Source: Candidatus Liberibacter africanus PTSAPSY (lineage in GTDB: Bacteria > Pseudomonadota > Alphaproteobacteria > Rhizobiales > Rhizobiaceae). Taken from it: a DNA stretch of 64,000 bases. Of this stretch, positions 48,952 to 58,866 are shown in pieces. The notes beneath the pieces are model-generated. The model saw only the letters and a program-made list of their open reading frames with translations, was not told where the DNA came from and did no database searches. Numbering within the stretch: the first letter of the stretch is position 1; each line of letters starts with the position of its first letter. Location of the stretch: NCBI RefSeq assembly GCF_001021085.1, contig NZ_CP004021.1, positions 1,014,001 to 1,078,000 on the forward strand. Direction: 5' to 3'. The position numbers and the translations under genes are program-made.

Positions 48952-50352
48952 ATGGTTTATGATGTTATTGTTATAGGAAGCGGGCCTGCTGGTTATGCTT
49001 GTGCTATAAAAGCTGCTCAATTAAAAAATAAAGTTGCTATAGTAGAAAAAGAAAAATCTTATGGCGGAACTTGTTTGAATATTGGGTGTATTCCTTCAAA
49101 ATCTTTGCTCTATACGTCAGAGGTTTATCATCATATTTCTAAAGGGATAAACAATTTAGGGATAAATATTCCATCTTTTCAACTGGATTTAGAAAAGATG
49201 ATGTCTTACAAGAAGTCTGTTGTCCAATCTAATGTTCAAGGAATAGATTTTCTTTTGAAGAAAAATAAAATTACTTCCTATCATGGGGTAGCAAAGATTG
49301 TTTCTACTAATCAAGTATTGGTTAAAAGTAGTTCTTCGGAAGAGATTGTTAAAGCAAAGAATATAGTTATTGCCACTGGATCAGAAGTATCTGGTTTGCC
49401 GGGTATGTCGATTAATTTTGATGAAAAAGTCATTGTATCTTCTACAGGTGCTCTTTCATTTTCTTCTGTTCCACAGAATTTATTAGTTATCGGTGCTGGG
49501 GTAATTGGTTTAGAATTAGGTTCTGTTTGGATGCGCCTTGGTTCTCGTGTAAAGATTATTGAGCATTCTAATACTATTTTAAATGGAATGGATAAAGAGA
49601 TAGCAGGGCAATTCCTCAAAATAATATCCAAACAGGGAATGGATTTTCAACTTAATTCACAAGTTGTTTCTATCAAAAAAGAGTCAAATAAAGTTTGTGT
49701 ATCTTGTAAAGATGTTGATGGTAAGTCTATAGATCTAGAATCTGATGCTGTTTTGGTTGCCACAGGACGTAGGCCATATACGAAAGATTTGGGGCTTAAA
49801 GAGATAGGTGTCAGCGTTGATCAGCGCGGACGCATAGAAATAGGAGATGAATTTCAAACATCTATCCCCAATATTTATGCTATCGGAGATGTTGTTCGTG
49901 GACCGATGTTAGCTCATAAAGCAGAGGATGAAGCTATTGCAGTTGCTGAGATTATTTCTGGTCAAAAAGGACATGTCAATTATGGAACCATTCCGAGCGT
50001 TATCTATACTAATCCTGAGATTGCTTCGATAGGCAAAACCGAAGAACAATTAAAATCTGAAAACAAGTATTATAAAGTAGGAAAGTTTCCTTTTAGTGCT
50101 AACGGTAGAGCGCGCTCTATGAATTCCACCGATGGTTTTGTAAAAATATTGGCAGATAAGAATAGTGATCGGATAGAAGGTGTACATATTATAGGTGTTG
50201 GTGCTGGAGAAATGATACACGAAGCAGCTGTTTTGATGGAATTTGGGGGAGCTTCAGAAGATCTATCTCGTATTTGTCATGCACATCCAACAATGTCGGA
50301 AGCTATAAGAGAAGCGGCATTATCTTGTTTTGATAAGCCAATTCATATGTAA
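48952..50352 (+). CDS. lpdA: Dihydrolipoyl dehydrogenase
   Basis: The E3 flavoenzyme reoxidises lipoyl groups. It shows VIVIGSGPAGYACAIKAAQL, the redox pair in GGTCLNIGCIPSKSLL, NAD fold VIGAGVIGLELGSVWMRLG, YAIGDVVRGPMLAHKAEDE and the catalytic HAHPTMSEA. 466 residues, intact. It closes the mdh-suc block and may also serve other dehydrogenase complexes encoded elsewhere. Confidence 0.97.
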   Translation: MVYDVIVIGSGPAGYACAIKAAQLKNKVAIVEKEKSYGGTCLNIGCIPSKSLLYTSEVYHHISKGINNLGINIPSFQLDLEKMMSYKKSVVQSNVQGIDFLLKKNKITSYHGVAKIVSTNQVLVKSSSSEEIVKAKNIVIATGSEVSGLPGMSINFDEKVIVSSTGALSFSSVPQNLLVIGAGVIGLELGSVWMRLGSRVKIIEHSNTILNGMDKEIAGQFLKIISKQGMDFQLNSQVVSIKKESNKVCVSCKDVDGKSIDLESDAVLVATGRRPYTKDLGLKEIGVSVDQRGRIEIGDEFQTSIPNIYAIGDVVRGPMLAHKAEDEAIAVAEIISGQKGHVNYGTIPSVIYTNPEIASIGKTEEQLKSENKYYKVGKFPFSANGRARSMNSTDGFVKILADKNSDRIEGVHIIGVGAGEMIHEAAVLMEFGGASEDLSRICHAHPTMSEAIREAALSCFDKPIHM

Positions 50353-50394
50353 TTTATTTTTTCTTAATCAAGATAGAAAGAAAAGAGAAGTAAA

Positions 50395-51090
50395 ATGGAC
50401 ACTCTTCAGATGAGGAGAATTGCTGCTCGTTTGGCTACAGAGTATGTTGCTGATGGGATGACTTTGGGGATGGGGACAGGTAGAACCTCCAAAGAGTTTA
50501 TGATTTTGCTTTCTGAAAAGATTGCAAATGGTTTTCGTGTTCAGGTTGTTCCATCTTCGAAAGATACAGAAGAATTTTGTAAAAAGAATCGTATTCCTTT
50601 GCTCTCTCCAGAGGATGTTTCGTCCATTGATTTAAGTATAGATGGTTTTGATGAGATAGATTCTCGATTGCGTCTCATTAAAGGATATGGAGGAGCGCTT
50701 CTCCGCGAAAAGATTATTGCTCATTCCTCTTCTCGTTTTATTGTCATTGGAGATGAAAGTAAAAAAGTTGATTTTTTAGGAAGGGGAATGCTTCCAATAG
50801 AAGTTGATCAGTTTGGTGTAAGTAAGACTATTTCTGCGCTTAAGGAATTAGCTTCTTGTTTTGGTTTGAATGAAGAATTGCGTTTGCGTAAAAATGAATC
50901 CGGTTTATTTATCAGTGACGGAGGCAATTATATTATTGATGCTTTTTTTGGATTTATTCCGGATCCTCAAATGTTATCAGGGGAGTTGTGTAGCATACCA
51001 GGTGTTATAGAGCATGGTTTATTTGTTGATATGGTAGATTGTGCAATTATTGGTATGTCTAATGGAGAATGTTTAGTTTTACAAAAATAA
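50395..51090 (+). CDS. rpiA: Ribose-5-phosphate isomerase A
   Basis: RpiA interconverts ribose 5-phosphate and ribulose 5-phosphate. Motifs are VADGMTLGMGTGRTSKEF (phosphate site), LSIDGFDEID, IKGYGGALLREKI (catalytic Glu-Lys region) and GVIEHGLFVDMVD. 231 residues, start at ATG with an AGAGAAG RBS. It works with Rpe, encoded at 16 kb, in the non-oxidative pentose phosphate path. Confidence 0.96.
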   Translation: MDTLQMRRIAARLATEYVADGMTLGMGTGRTSKEFMILLSEKIANGFRVQVVPSSKDTEEFCKKNRIPLLSPEDVSSIDLSIDGFDEIDSRLRLIKGYGGALLREKIIAHSSSRFIVIGDESKKVDFLGRGMLPIEVDQFGVSKTISALKELASCFGLNEELRLRKNESGLFISDGGNYIIDAFFGFIPDPQMLSGELCSIPGVIEHGLFVDMVDCAIIGMSNGECLVLQK

Positions 51091-51192
51091 TTACTATTTT
51101 TGTATAGATATGATTTTTTGTTCCATAAATAATCTCTGTAGATATTTTTAGCTATTTATCTATGAAGCCTAAATTAGTTGGGGAGTTCAGAT

Positions 51193-52578
51193 ATGAGTTA
51201 TGAATATGATCTTATTGTAATAGGAGCTGGGTCTTCAGGTGTTCGTTCTGCTCGTTTAGCAGCTCAGATTGGAAAAAAAGTAGCTATTTGTGAAGAATAT
51301 CGTGTTGGTGGTACTTGTGTTATTAGGGGATGTGTTCCTAAAAAACTGATGTTTTATGCATCGCAATATTCTGAACACTTTGAGGATTCTAAAGGTTTTG
51401 GGTGGAATATTGATCGTCAAAGTTTTGATTGGCCATCGCTTATTGTTTCACAAAATAAAGAATTATCTCGTCTCGAATCCTTTTATCATGGTCGTTTAAA
51501 AGATTCAGGGGTAGAAATATTTAAGAGTAAGGGAGTTATTTCTTCTCCTCATGAAGTATATCTTGAAGATATAGATCGTACTATTACGGCACAGTACATT
51601 GTCATTGCTACAGGTAGATGTGCTGATCGTATGGATTTTGAAGGTTGTGATTTATGCATAACATCAGAGGAAGTTTTTTCTTTGAAAAGTTTGCCTCGGT
51701 CTATTGTAATTATAGGTGGAGGGTATATTGCGGTTGAATTTGCTAATATTTTTAATTCTTTGGGATCAAACGTTACTATAGTAACTCGTGGTAATAGTAT
51801 ACTTTCTAGTTTTGATTTTGATATCCATCAAGGATTGACGGATATCATGGTTTCGAAAGGAATCCGTATTCTTCCTAATGATACAATTTCCAGCGTTTCA
51901 AGAGAATCAGAGCAATTTAAAAGTATTTTGAAGTCTGGCGATATTATAAAGAGCGATCAAGTAATGCTTGCAGTAGGTCGTACGCCTAGGACTGCGGATA
52001 TAGGTCTCGAGAAAGTAGGAGTCAAAAAAGATACAAATGGCCTTATTATTATAGATCGCTATTCGCGTACAAATGTTCATTCTATTTTTGCTTTGGGTGA
52101 TATTAGTGGTAAAATACAATTAACACCCTCTGCCATTCATGATGCAGTTTGTTTTGTTGAAACAGTATTTAAAAATAATCCCATGGTTCCAGACTATGAT
52201 TTGATTCCTACTGCAGTTTTTTCGAATCCTGAGGTTGGTTCTGTTGGATTAACTGAACAAGAAGCTATGCATAAATTTCACAAATTAGAAATTTATAAGA
52301 CAAAATTTTTTCCTCTGAAATGTTTTCTTTCAAAACGTTTTGAGCACACAATAATGAAGATTATTGTTAATGCAGATGATCGTATAGTTTTAGGAGTGCA
52401 TATTCTTGGACATGGAGCAAGTGAGATAATCCAAGTATTGGGTATTTGTTTAAAATCTCGCTGTGTAAAAGAAGATTTTGATCGTTGCATGGCAGTGCAT
52501 CCAACAGCAACCGAAGAGTTGGTTACAATGTATCTTCCAGAATATGTAATTGAAAATGGTATTAAAAAATTTATTTAG
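51193..52578 (+). CDS. gor: Glutathione-disulfide reductase
   Basis: Gor reduces oxidised glutathione with NADPH. The 461-residue product shows LIVIGAGSSGVRSARLAAQ, the redox pair GGTCVIRGCVPKKLMFYAS, NADPH fold IIGGGYIAVEFANIFNSLG followed by TRGNS, FALGDISGKIQLTP and the C-terminal VHPTATEELV with the active His. I chose ATG at 51193 with GGGAG 8 bases upstream; an in-frame TTG at 51178 is less likely. Close packing after rpiA is typical of rhizobia. Confidence 0.95.
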   Translation: MSYEYDLIVIGAGSSGVRSARLAAQIGKKVAICEEYRVGGTCVIRGCVPKKLMFYASQYSEHFEDSKGFGWNIDRQSFDWPSLIVSQNKELSRLESFYHGRLKDSGVEIFKSKGVISSPHEVYLEDIDRTITAQYIVIATGRCADRMDFEGCDLCITSEEVFSLKSLPRSIVIIGGGYIAVEFANIFNSLGSNVTIVTRGNSILSSFDFDIHQGLTDIMVSKGIRILPNDTISSVSRESEQFKSILKSGDIIKSDQVMLAVGRTPRTADIGLEKVGVKKDTNGLIIIDRYSRTNVHSIFALGDISGKIQLTPSAIHDAVCFVETVFKNNPMVPDYDLIPTAVFSNPEVGSVGLTEQEAMHKFHKLEIYKTKFFPLKCFLSKRFEHTIMKIIVNADDRIVLGVHILGHGASEIIQVLGICLKSRCVKEDFDRCMAVHPTATEELVTMYLPEYVIENGIKKFI

Positions 52579-52721
52579 TGTAAATAAGTAAGATAAAATT
52601 TTTTTTTTATTACTTATTAAACAAAAACGTGTATAATACTTATGTTTTTATTTAATTTTGACATATCTATGAGTGCTCTATTTGTTAATGGGTTCATTCT
52701 TTCAATAGTAAAGGAGAGAAT

Positions 52722-53261
52722 ATGTGTTTGGTTAGCGGGGTAATATCATTTTTGAAGAGGATTATCGGTATGAATGGTGATGAAACTAATGAAACAAATG
52801 AAACTAATGGAACTAATGAAGTATTGATTCCTGGTCTTTTGGTTGACATGGTTGAAAGATATGAAGGAGTTAGAGTTACAGCTTATAAAGATCCAGGAAG
52901 AGGTGTTTGGACAATTGGTTATGGGCATACTGGTCCAGATGTTCATGAAGGTATGACTATTACACAAGAGCAAGCAGAAGAGTTGTTGAAAGGCGATTTG
53001 CGTAAGCATGTTGATTTACTTTTGTCAGCCTCTCCAATTATGGCTTCAGTTAGTGAGAATCGGCTTGCTGCAGTTGGTGATTTTGTTTTTAATCTTGGTA
53101 TTGGAAATTATCGGAAAAGCACTTTCAAAAAGTGTATTGATGCTGAAGATTGGGAAAATGCTGCTACTGAGTGCAAGAAATGGATTCATGGAGGTGGAAA
53201 GGTTTTACCTGGTCTTGTGAAAAGGCGTAATGAAGAAGCTGCATTGTTGATAAGTGGTTAA
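52722..53261 (+). CDS. Phage-type lysozyme (GH24 endolysin)
   Basis: The catalytic domain (about residues 43-179) is a T4/lambda-type muramidase: VERYEGVRVTAYKDPG with the catalytic Glu and Asp, GVWTIGYGHTGPDV, EEELLKGD-type helix (EQAEELLKGDL), LAAVGDFVFNLG and a final GLVKRRNEEAALL. The N-terminus has a mildly hydrophobic stretch (MCLVSGVISFLKRIIG), possibly a weak signal-arrest anchor, and a linker of Asn-Glu-Thr repeats encoded by a 9-bp tandem repeat (52781-52820). Spacing between the Asp and Thr is one residue longer than usual. RBS AAAGGAGAG precedes ATG. No holin or other phage gene is adjacent, so it is a prophage leftover or a domesticated wall hydrolase. Confidence 0.9.
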   Translation: MCLVSGVISFLKRIIGMNGDETNETNETNGTNEVLIPGLLVDMVERYEGVRVTAYKDPGRGVWTIGYGHTGPDVHEGMTITQEQAEELLKGDLRKHVDLLLSASPIMASVSENRLAAVGDFVFNLGIGNYRKSTFKKCIDAEDWENAATECKKWIHGGGKVLPGLVKRRNEEAALLISG

Positions 53262-53566
53262 TTGTTGCTAGATATATTCTCTGTGACACCGTTTTCTATT
53301 TTATTGCTATCTATAATATCATATTTTGATTGAAAACCTTGTTTATTTTTTATTTAGCATACCGCTTCGAATGTAATCAATATTTTCGAAGCGGTATACT
53401 ATGAAGCGGGCAATAAATTTAAAATTAAACGAAACTATTATTTTTTTTATCTTATTGATGAACTCAATAATTGAGTGTATGAATCTAGTATTATGGGAAA
53501 TGATGCGCTTTTTAATAGAGTGCTACATACTTTTGAAAATAGATTTGAACGAGTGTAGGTGTTATA
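53262..53566. other. Region upstream of the suf operon with a strong hairpin
   Basis: 305 bases between the lysozyme gene and sufB. It contains a perfect 13-bp inverted repeat, ATACCGCTTCGAA at 53359-53371 and TTCGAAGCGGTAT at 53385-53397, with a 13-base loop. There is no T-run on the exit side for either strand, so it is not a standard intrinsic terminator; it may be an operator, an attenuator hairpin or a repeat-derived element. The promoter of suf is expected between it and 53566. The ORF that crosses this region has no RBS and overlaps sufB. Confidence 0.6.
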
Positions 53567-55036
53567 GTGGTAGCGGTACGAGAAACAATCGACAAGGTAC
53601 GCAAAATAGACGTCGATCAATATAAATATGGTTTTGAGACAAATATTCAAGTTGAAAAAGCTCCTAAAGGCCTGAACGAAGATATCATTCGTTTTATATC
53701 AGAAAAGAAAAATGAGCCTCATTGGATGTTTGAGTGGAGATTATCCGCATATCGCCGTTGGTTGAAGATGAAAGAGCCTTCTTGGGCACGTGTTCATTAT
53801 CCGTCTATTGATTTTAATGATTTGTATTACTATTCTTCCCCTAAAAGTGTTGTAGGTCCTCAATCTCTTGATGAAGTTGATCCAGAACTACTTAGAACAT
53901 ATGAAAAATTAGGCATTCCTTTACGTGAACAAGAGATTTTGGCCGGAGTTAAAAGTTCTAAAGTGGCTGTTGATGCTGTTTTTGATTCCGTTTCAGTTGT
54001 AACTACATTTAAAGAGGAATTAAAGAAATCTTCCGTTATTTTTATGCCTATTTCAGAGGCAATTTGCGAGTATCCTGATCTCGTGAGAAAGTATTTAGGT
54101 ACGGTTGTTCCAGTGGGAGATAATTTTTATGCTGCTTTAAATTCGGCAGTCTTTACCGATGGTTCTTTCGTTTATATTCCGAAAGGAGTAAGGTGTCCGA
54201 TGGAACTTTCTACGTATTTCCGTATTAATGAAAAAGGAACAGGTCAGTTTGAACGAACTTTGATTATTGTAGAGGAAGGTTCGTATGTTTCTTATCTAGA
54301 AGGATGTACTGCACCGCAACGTGATGAGAACCAGTTGCATGCAGCTGTTGTCGAGTTAATTGCTCTTGATGATGCTGAGATAAAATATTCTACTGTACAA
54401 AATTGGTATCCTGGAGATTCACAAGGCAAGGGTGGTATTTATAATTTTGTTACCAAACGCGGAGATTGTCGTGGTGTGAGGTCTAAGATATCTTGGACTC
54501 AATTGGAAACTGGTTCAGCTATTACATGGAAATATCCTTCTTGTCTTTTGCGTGGTGAACAATCTTGTGGAGAATTTTATTCAATTGCGATTTCCAACGG
54601 TTTTCAACAAATAGATAGTGGCACTAAGATGCTGCATCTTGCCAATAATACAACAAGCCGGATTGTCTCTAAGGGGATTTCGGCCGGTTTTTCCAACAAT
54701 ACATATCGTGGAAAAGTATCTGTGCATCGTGGTGCTGCACATTCTCGCAATTTTACACAGTGTGATAGTTTGTTGATAGGTAATAATTGTGGTGCTCATA
54801 CAGTTCCTTATATTGAATCAAAGAATTCTTCTTGTAATTTAGAACATGAAGCAACAACTTCAAAAATATCAGATGATCATTTGTTTTATTGTCTTCAACG
54901 TGGAATTCCTGAAGAGGTAGCAATAGCATTAATTGTCAATGGATTTGTCAAAGAGGTGTTGCAAAAATTGCCAATGGAATTTGCTGTGGAAGCACAGAAA
55001 TTAATTGATATTTCTTTAGAAGGATCTGTTGGATAG
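53567..55036 (+). CDS. sufB: Fe-S cluster scaffold subunit SufB
   Basis: SufB is the main scaffold of the SufBC2D complex. The 489-residue protein opens [18 protein letters not shown] then [20 protein letters not shown], contains [39 protein letters not shown], the core [20 protein letters not shown] and [19 protein letters not shown], with Cys and His residues proposed as cluster ligands. The start is GTG at 53567, five bases after AGGTG, matching the family N-terminus. In many rhizobia a cysteine desulfurase gene precedes sufB; none is present here. Confidence 0.96.
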   Translation: MVAVRETIDKVRKIDVDQYKYGFETNIQVEKAPKGLNEDIIRFISEKKNEPHWMFEWRLSAYRRWLKMKEPSWARVHYPSIDFNDLYYYSSPKSVVGPQSLDEVDPELLRTYEKLGIPLREQEILAGVKSSKVAVDAVFDSVSVVTTFKEELKKSSVIFMPISEAICEYPDLVRKYLGTVVPVGDNFYAALNSAVFTDGSFVYIPKGVRCPMELSTYFRINEKGTGQFERTLIIVEEGSYVSYLEGCTAPQRDENQLHAAVVELIALDDAEIKYSTVQNWYPGDSQGKGGIYNFVTKRGDCRGVRSKISWTQLETGSAITWKYPSCLLRGEQSCGEFYSIAISNGFQQIDSGTKMLHLANNTTSRIVSKGISAGFSNNTYRGKVSVHRGAAHSRNFTQCDSLLIGNNCGAHTVPYIESKNSSCNLEHEATTSKISDDHLFYCLQRGIPEEVAIALIVNGFVKEVLQKLPMEFAVEAQKLIDISLEGSVG

Positions 55037-55081
55037 GGACTTTATCTTTATCTTTTAATAATTGAGTAAAATGGAAAAAAC

Positions 55082-55837
55082 ATGCTTGAAATAAAAAACC
55101 TTCATGCAAAAATTGTGGATACGGATACGGAAATTATTCGAGGGTTAGATTTAAAAATAGATGCTGGTGAGATAGTAGCTATTATGGGTCCTAATGGATC
55201 TGGCAAATCAACGTTATCATATATTTTATCAGGACATAAAGATTATGAGATAACATCTGGGGATATTATTTACAAAGGTAATAGTATCTTAGATTGGAGT
55301 ATTGCGGAAAGGGCATCAAAGGGTATTTTCCTTGCTTTTCAATATCCTGTAGAAATACCTGGTGTTGTCATGATGCAATTTCTCAAAACAGCTTTGAATG
55401 AGCAACGTAAAGCCCGCAATGAGGAAGAGCTCTCCATTCCAGATTTCACCCGAAAAGTACGAGAAATATCTGCTGAATTGGGAATAAAGATGAATATGTT
55501 AAAACGTCCGTTAAATTTAGGTTTTTCTGGCGGTGAGAAAAAGATAGCTGAGATTTTGCAAATGCGTCTTCTAGAGCCGAGTTTATGTATTCTTGATGAA
55601 ACTGATTCAGGTCTTGATATTGATGCTTTGAAAGTTGCTTCTCATGGAGTAAATGCTTTGCGTTTGCAGAATCGTTCTTTTTTGATTATTACACACTACC
55701 AGCGCCTTTTAAATTACATTAAACCAGATACTGTTCACGTTCTATATAATGGTAAAATTGTAAAAACAGGAGATTATAGCGTTGCCATTGATTTGGAAAT
55801 GAATGGTTATGCTGACTTGATACAGGAACAAGTTTAG
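55082..55837 (+). CDS. sufC: Fe-S assembly ATPase SufC
   Basis: SufC is the ABC-type ATPase of the SufBCD complex. Walker A is IMGPNGSGKSTLSYILSG, the Q-loop FLAFQYPVEIPGV, the signature GFSGGEKKIAEILQM, and Walker B LCILDETDSGLDIDALK with the switch His in LIITHYQRLL. 251 residues; starts 45 bases after sufB. Confidence 0.97.
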   Translation: MLEIKNLHAKIVDTDTEIIRGLDLKIDAGEIVAIMGPNGSGKSTLSYILSGHKDYEITSGDIIYKGNSILDWSIAERASKGIFLAFQYPVEIPGVVMMQFLKTALNEQRKARNEEELSIPDFTRKVREISAELGIKMNMLKRPLNLGFSGGEKKIAEILQMRLLEPSLCILDETDSGLDIDALKVASHGVNALRLQNRSFLIITHYQRLLNYIKPDTVHVLYNGKIVKTGDYSVAIDLEMNGYADLIQEQV

Positions 55838-55859
55838 TGAATATATCAAAGGGTGAGAT

Positions 55860-57143
55860 ATGGGTGATTTAACAATAGGAGAGACTCTGTTGCTGCAAGC
55901 TTGTGATGAAGCTTGTCAGAATCCTTCTCAAAAGCAGTCGATTGCAGATTTTCGGAAGCGTTTGTTATCTGATTTTCGTGCTCAAGGATTATTGCCAACA
56001 CGAAAAATTGAAAAATGGCATTATACAGATTTAAAAAATATGATGAAAGTATTTCCTATCAATACAAATGAATCATCAGCAGTAAAAGAATTTGATCCTC
56101 TAGTTGCGAATAGCATTCAATTATTAATTTCTAAGATACCATCCTCAAGTATTTTAAGAGAAAAGAATATTGACGTTTTTCCTTTATGTCATATGGAAAG
56201 TAAAGATGAGAGCTCTTATTGTTTAGAGCCATTAGATGAACACGATGCTATTGGGTATATAAATGGAATTTTAGGTAATGATGGGTATCAGGTTGTTATT
56301 CCTGACGAATGTCATTTAGAGGTTCCTATTGAGTTACAAGTTGTACAGTCTGGTGGGCAGAAGCACTTTCGTTATCCGATTAATTTTGGTGTCAACTCTC
56401 GGGCAACTATTATTGAACGTTATACATCTTCAGCGCAAAATCCATCTTTGGTATCGTCTGTTGCAAATATAAAAGTGGGTCAAGGTGCGGATATTACTTG
56501 GATTATTGTATTAGATCAAGGTATAGAAGATACTCATCTAGGACAATTGCGTGTCATTTTAGAGCAAAAATCTTCTTTCAAACTATTTGTCATTAATATT
56601 GGAAAAGGTCTTTCTAGAAGAGAGTTATCTGTTGATATCGAGGGTGAAGAATCTCAGTTTATATTGCGAGGTATCAATTTACTGAGTGGTAAGGCACATA
56701 GTGATTTATCCATGTTTCTACGTCATAAAGTGCCGAACACCTGTTCTTCTTCTGTAGTTCGTAATATTGTTTTAGATCAATCTACAGGTGTATTTCAAGG
56801 GGCGGTACATGTATCACCTGAAGCTCAGGGTAGCGATGCACGTATGACTTCTAATACTCTTTTATTTTCTAATGAAGGAAGTTTTTATGTAAAGCCAGAG
56901 TTAGAAATTTTTGCAGACGATGTGCAATGTGGTCATGGAGCAACTATTTCTGATATTAATCATAAACACTTATATTATTTGATGGCGCGTGGTATCCCGA
57001 AAGATCAAGCGTATAGTATGCTTGCATGTGCTTTTATCTCTGAAATTATATCTGATATAAATGATGAAATATTGTATTGCGCTATGGAAAAGATTTTATC
57101 TGCTTGGATGAAAAATAATTCGATTAATATGGTTTTGGTATGA
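55860..57143 (+). CDS. sufD: Fe-S cluster assembly protein SufD
   Basis: SufD pairs with SufB on SufC. It has RKIEKWHYTDLKNMM near the N-terminus, a beta-helix core, and the family end: SNTLLFSNEGSFYVKPELEI, FADDVQCGHGATISDINHKH, LYYLMARGIPKDQAYSML. The N-terminal half is diverged, which is usual. 427 residues; the stop overlaps the ATG of sufS by four bases. Confidence 0.96.
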   Translation: MGDLTIGETLLLQACDEACQNPSQKQSIADFRKRLLSDFRAQGLLPTRKIEKWHYTDLKNMMKVFPINTNESSAVKEFDPLVANSIQLLISKIPSSSILREKNIDVFPLCHMESKDESSYCLEPLDEHDAIGYINGILGNDGYQVVIPDECHLEVPIELQVVQSGGQKHFRYPINFGVNSRATIIERYTSSAQNPSLVSSVANIKVGQGADITWIIVLDQGIEDTHLGQLRVILEQKSSFKLFVINIGKGLSRRELSVDIEGEESQFILRGINLLSGKAHSDLSMFLRHKVPNTCSSSVVRNIVLDQSTGVFQGAVHVSPEAQGSDARMTSNTLLFSNEGSFYVKPELEIFADDVQCGHGATISDINHKHLYYLMARGIPKDQAYSMLACAFISEIISDINDEILYCAMEKILSAWMKNNSINMVLV

Positions 57144-58360
57144 CTTTTGATGTTAATTCTATAAGAAAAGATTTTCCGATATTAGATCGTTACATTAGAA
57201 AAAATCCATTGATATATTTTGATAATGCTGCTTCTACGCAAAAGCCTAAAGATGTTATCAATTCTATCATGTATACCTATAGTCATGAGTATTCAAATGT
57301 ACATCGTGGATTGCATTATATGGCAAATGCGGTAACAGATAAATATGAAAAAGCGCGAGATACAGTTCGTCGTTTTGTTAATGCTGCTTCTACAAAAGAG
57401 ATTGTTTTTACCCGTTCTGCAACTGAATCAATAAATATTGTCGCTTATGGATGGGGTTCTAGACATATTTCTGTAGGAGATGAAATTGTTTTATCTGTAA
57501 TGGAACATCATTCAAATATAATTCCTTGGCATTTTTTACGTCAAAGACGTGGTGCATCTCTTGTGTGGGTTCCTATTGATAAGCAAGGATTTTTGCAAAT
57601 TGATGAATTCAAAAAACATTTAACAAAACGTACTAAACTGATTGCGATTACTCATATGTCAAATGTATTAGGAACAGTTGTTCCAATAAAAGATATTTGT
57701 CGTATTGCAAATGAACGTAATATTCCTGTTTTGATTGATGGGAGTCAGGGATCGGTACATAATTTCGTTGATGTTCAAGATATCAATTGTGATTGGTATA
57801 TCATCACAGGACATAAACTGTATGGTCCTTCTGGTATAGGGGGATTGTATGGTAAAGAATCTCGTTTCAATGAAATGGATCCTTTTATGGGTGGTAGTGA
57901 GATGATTGCTGATGTTACACAGGATATGGTAACTTTTGCTGATTTGCCATATCGATTTGAGCCTGGGACTCCTCCGATTTCCCAAGCAATTGCATTTGGG
58001 GTTGCATTGGATTATATAGAAAAAATAAATAGAAAATCTATGTTTTTATATGAAAGAGAACTTGCGCAGTATGTTAGATCTCATCTAAAAAAGATGAGTA
58101 ATGTACATTTGATTAATGAATCTTTAGAGGATTCTCCAATTATATCATTTCGATTAGAAAACATTCATCCATATGATCTTGCTGTTTTTTTAGATTGTAA
58201 TGGTATTGCTGTGCGTTCGGGAACTCATTGTGCTAATCCTTTGTTAAAGTTTTTAGAATCAGATTCTCTTTGTCGTGTTTCTCTTGCGATGTATAATACT
58301 TATGAAGAAGCTGATAAATTTATTGAAACCTTAAAAAAATCAGAGAAGTTTTTTCATTAA
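57140..58360 (+). CDS. sufS: Cysteine desulfurase SufS
   Basis: SufS takes sulfur from cysteine with PLP and passes it to SufE. Group II features: IYFDNAASTQKPKDVIN, EIVFTRSATESINIVAYGW, MEHHSNIIPWHFL, ITGHKLYGPSGIGGLYG with the PLP Lys, FEPGTPPISQAIAFG and AVRSGTHCANPLL with the catalytic Cys. 406 residues. Its partner sufE is at 63.4 kb on the other strand. Confidence 0.97.
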   Translation: MTFDVNSIRKDFPILDRYIRKNPLIYFDNAASTQKPKDVINSIMYTYSHEYSNVHRGLHYMANAVTDKYEKARDTVRRFVNAASTKEIVFTRSATESINIVAYGWGSRHISVGDEIVLSVMEHHSNIIPWHFLRQRRGASLVWVPIDKQGFLQIDEFKKHLTKRTKLIAITHMSNVLGTVVPIKDICRIANERNIPVLIDGSQGSVHNFVDVQDINCDWYIITGHKLYGPSGIGGLYGKESRFNEMDPFMGGSEMIADVTQDMVTFADLPYRFEPGTPPISQAIAFGVALDYIEKINRKSMFLYERELAQYVRSHLKKMSNVHLINESLEDSPIISFRLENIHPYDLAVFLDCNGIAVRSGTHCANPLLKFLESDSLCRVSLAMYNTYEEADKFIETLKKSEKFFH

Positions 58361-58388
58361 TAATTAGTGCAGAAGATGTATTAGAAAA

Positions 58389-58787
58389 ATGTTGAATATG
58401 AAAAAAGAAATTACTTATAATACGGGAAAAAATACTGACAAAATATTGTCATCGTCGAAATCGGAGATTCCAGCAGAAGATCTGGAGAGGATTTCAGATG
58501 ATATTATAGCTGCTTTGAAAACAGTATACGATCCTGAGATACCTTGTGATATATTTGAACTTGGACTTATTTATAAAATTGATGTCGAAGATGATTATAT
58601 GGTAAAAATTTTGATGACTCTTACTGCTCCTGGATGTCCGGTTGCAGGAGAGATGCCTAAATGGATTGAAAATGCTGTTGGTGCAGTAGAGGGAATATCT
58701 GGTGTAGAAGTATCTATAACTTTTGATCCTCCATGGAGTCCAGATCTTATGTCAGAAGAAGCGCAAATTGCGACAGGTTATTACTAA
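58389..58787 (+). CDS. sufT: SufT-type MIP18 (DUF59) Fe-S maturation protein
   Basis: 132 residues: a variable N-terminus and the DUF59 domain with VYDPEIPCDIFELGLIY, TLTAPGCPVAGEMP holding the conserved Cys, and VSITFDPPWSPDLMSEEA at the end. Relatives help mature Fe-S proteins. It follows sufS by 28 bases, as in other rhizobial suf operons. ATG at 58398 is an alternative start. Confidence 0.94.
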   Translation: MLNMKKEITYNTGKNTDKILSSSKSEIPAEDLERISDDIIAALKTVYDPEIPCDIFELGLIYKIDVEDDYMVKILMTLTAPGCPVAGEMPKWIENAVGAVEGISGVEVSITFDPPWSPDLMSEEAQIATGYY

Positions 58788-58866
58788 AATACTATATAGC
58801 ATTCTATCGTAATTTTTATTGATTAATACTTTTAGGGCGTTTGTATTTTAAGGAGTAACTAAGACA

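Noticed and set aside
52583..52618. 9-bp inverted repeat after gor as a terminator
   Set aside because: AATAAGTAA/TTACTTATT is AT-only and the T-run lies inside the loop, not after the stem.
53401..53625. 75-codon plus-strand ORF just before sufB
   Set aside because: It has no clear RBS, overlaps the sufB start by 59 bases in another frame, and its last part is a shadow of sufB. No domain is visible.
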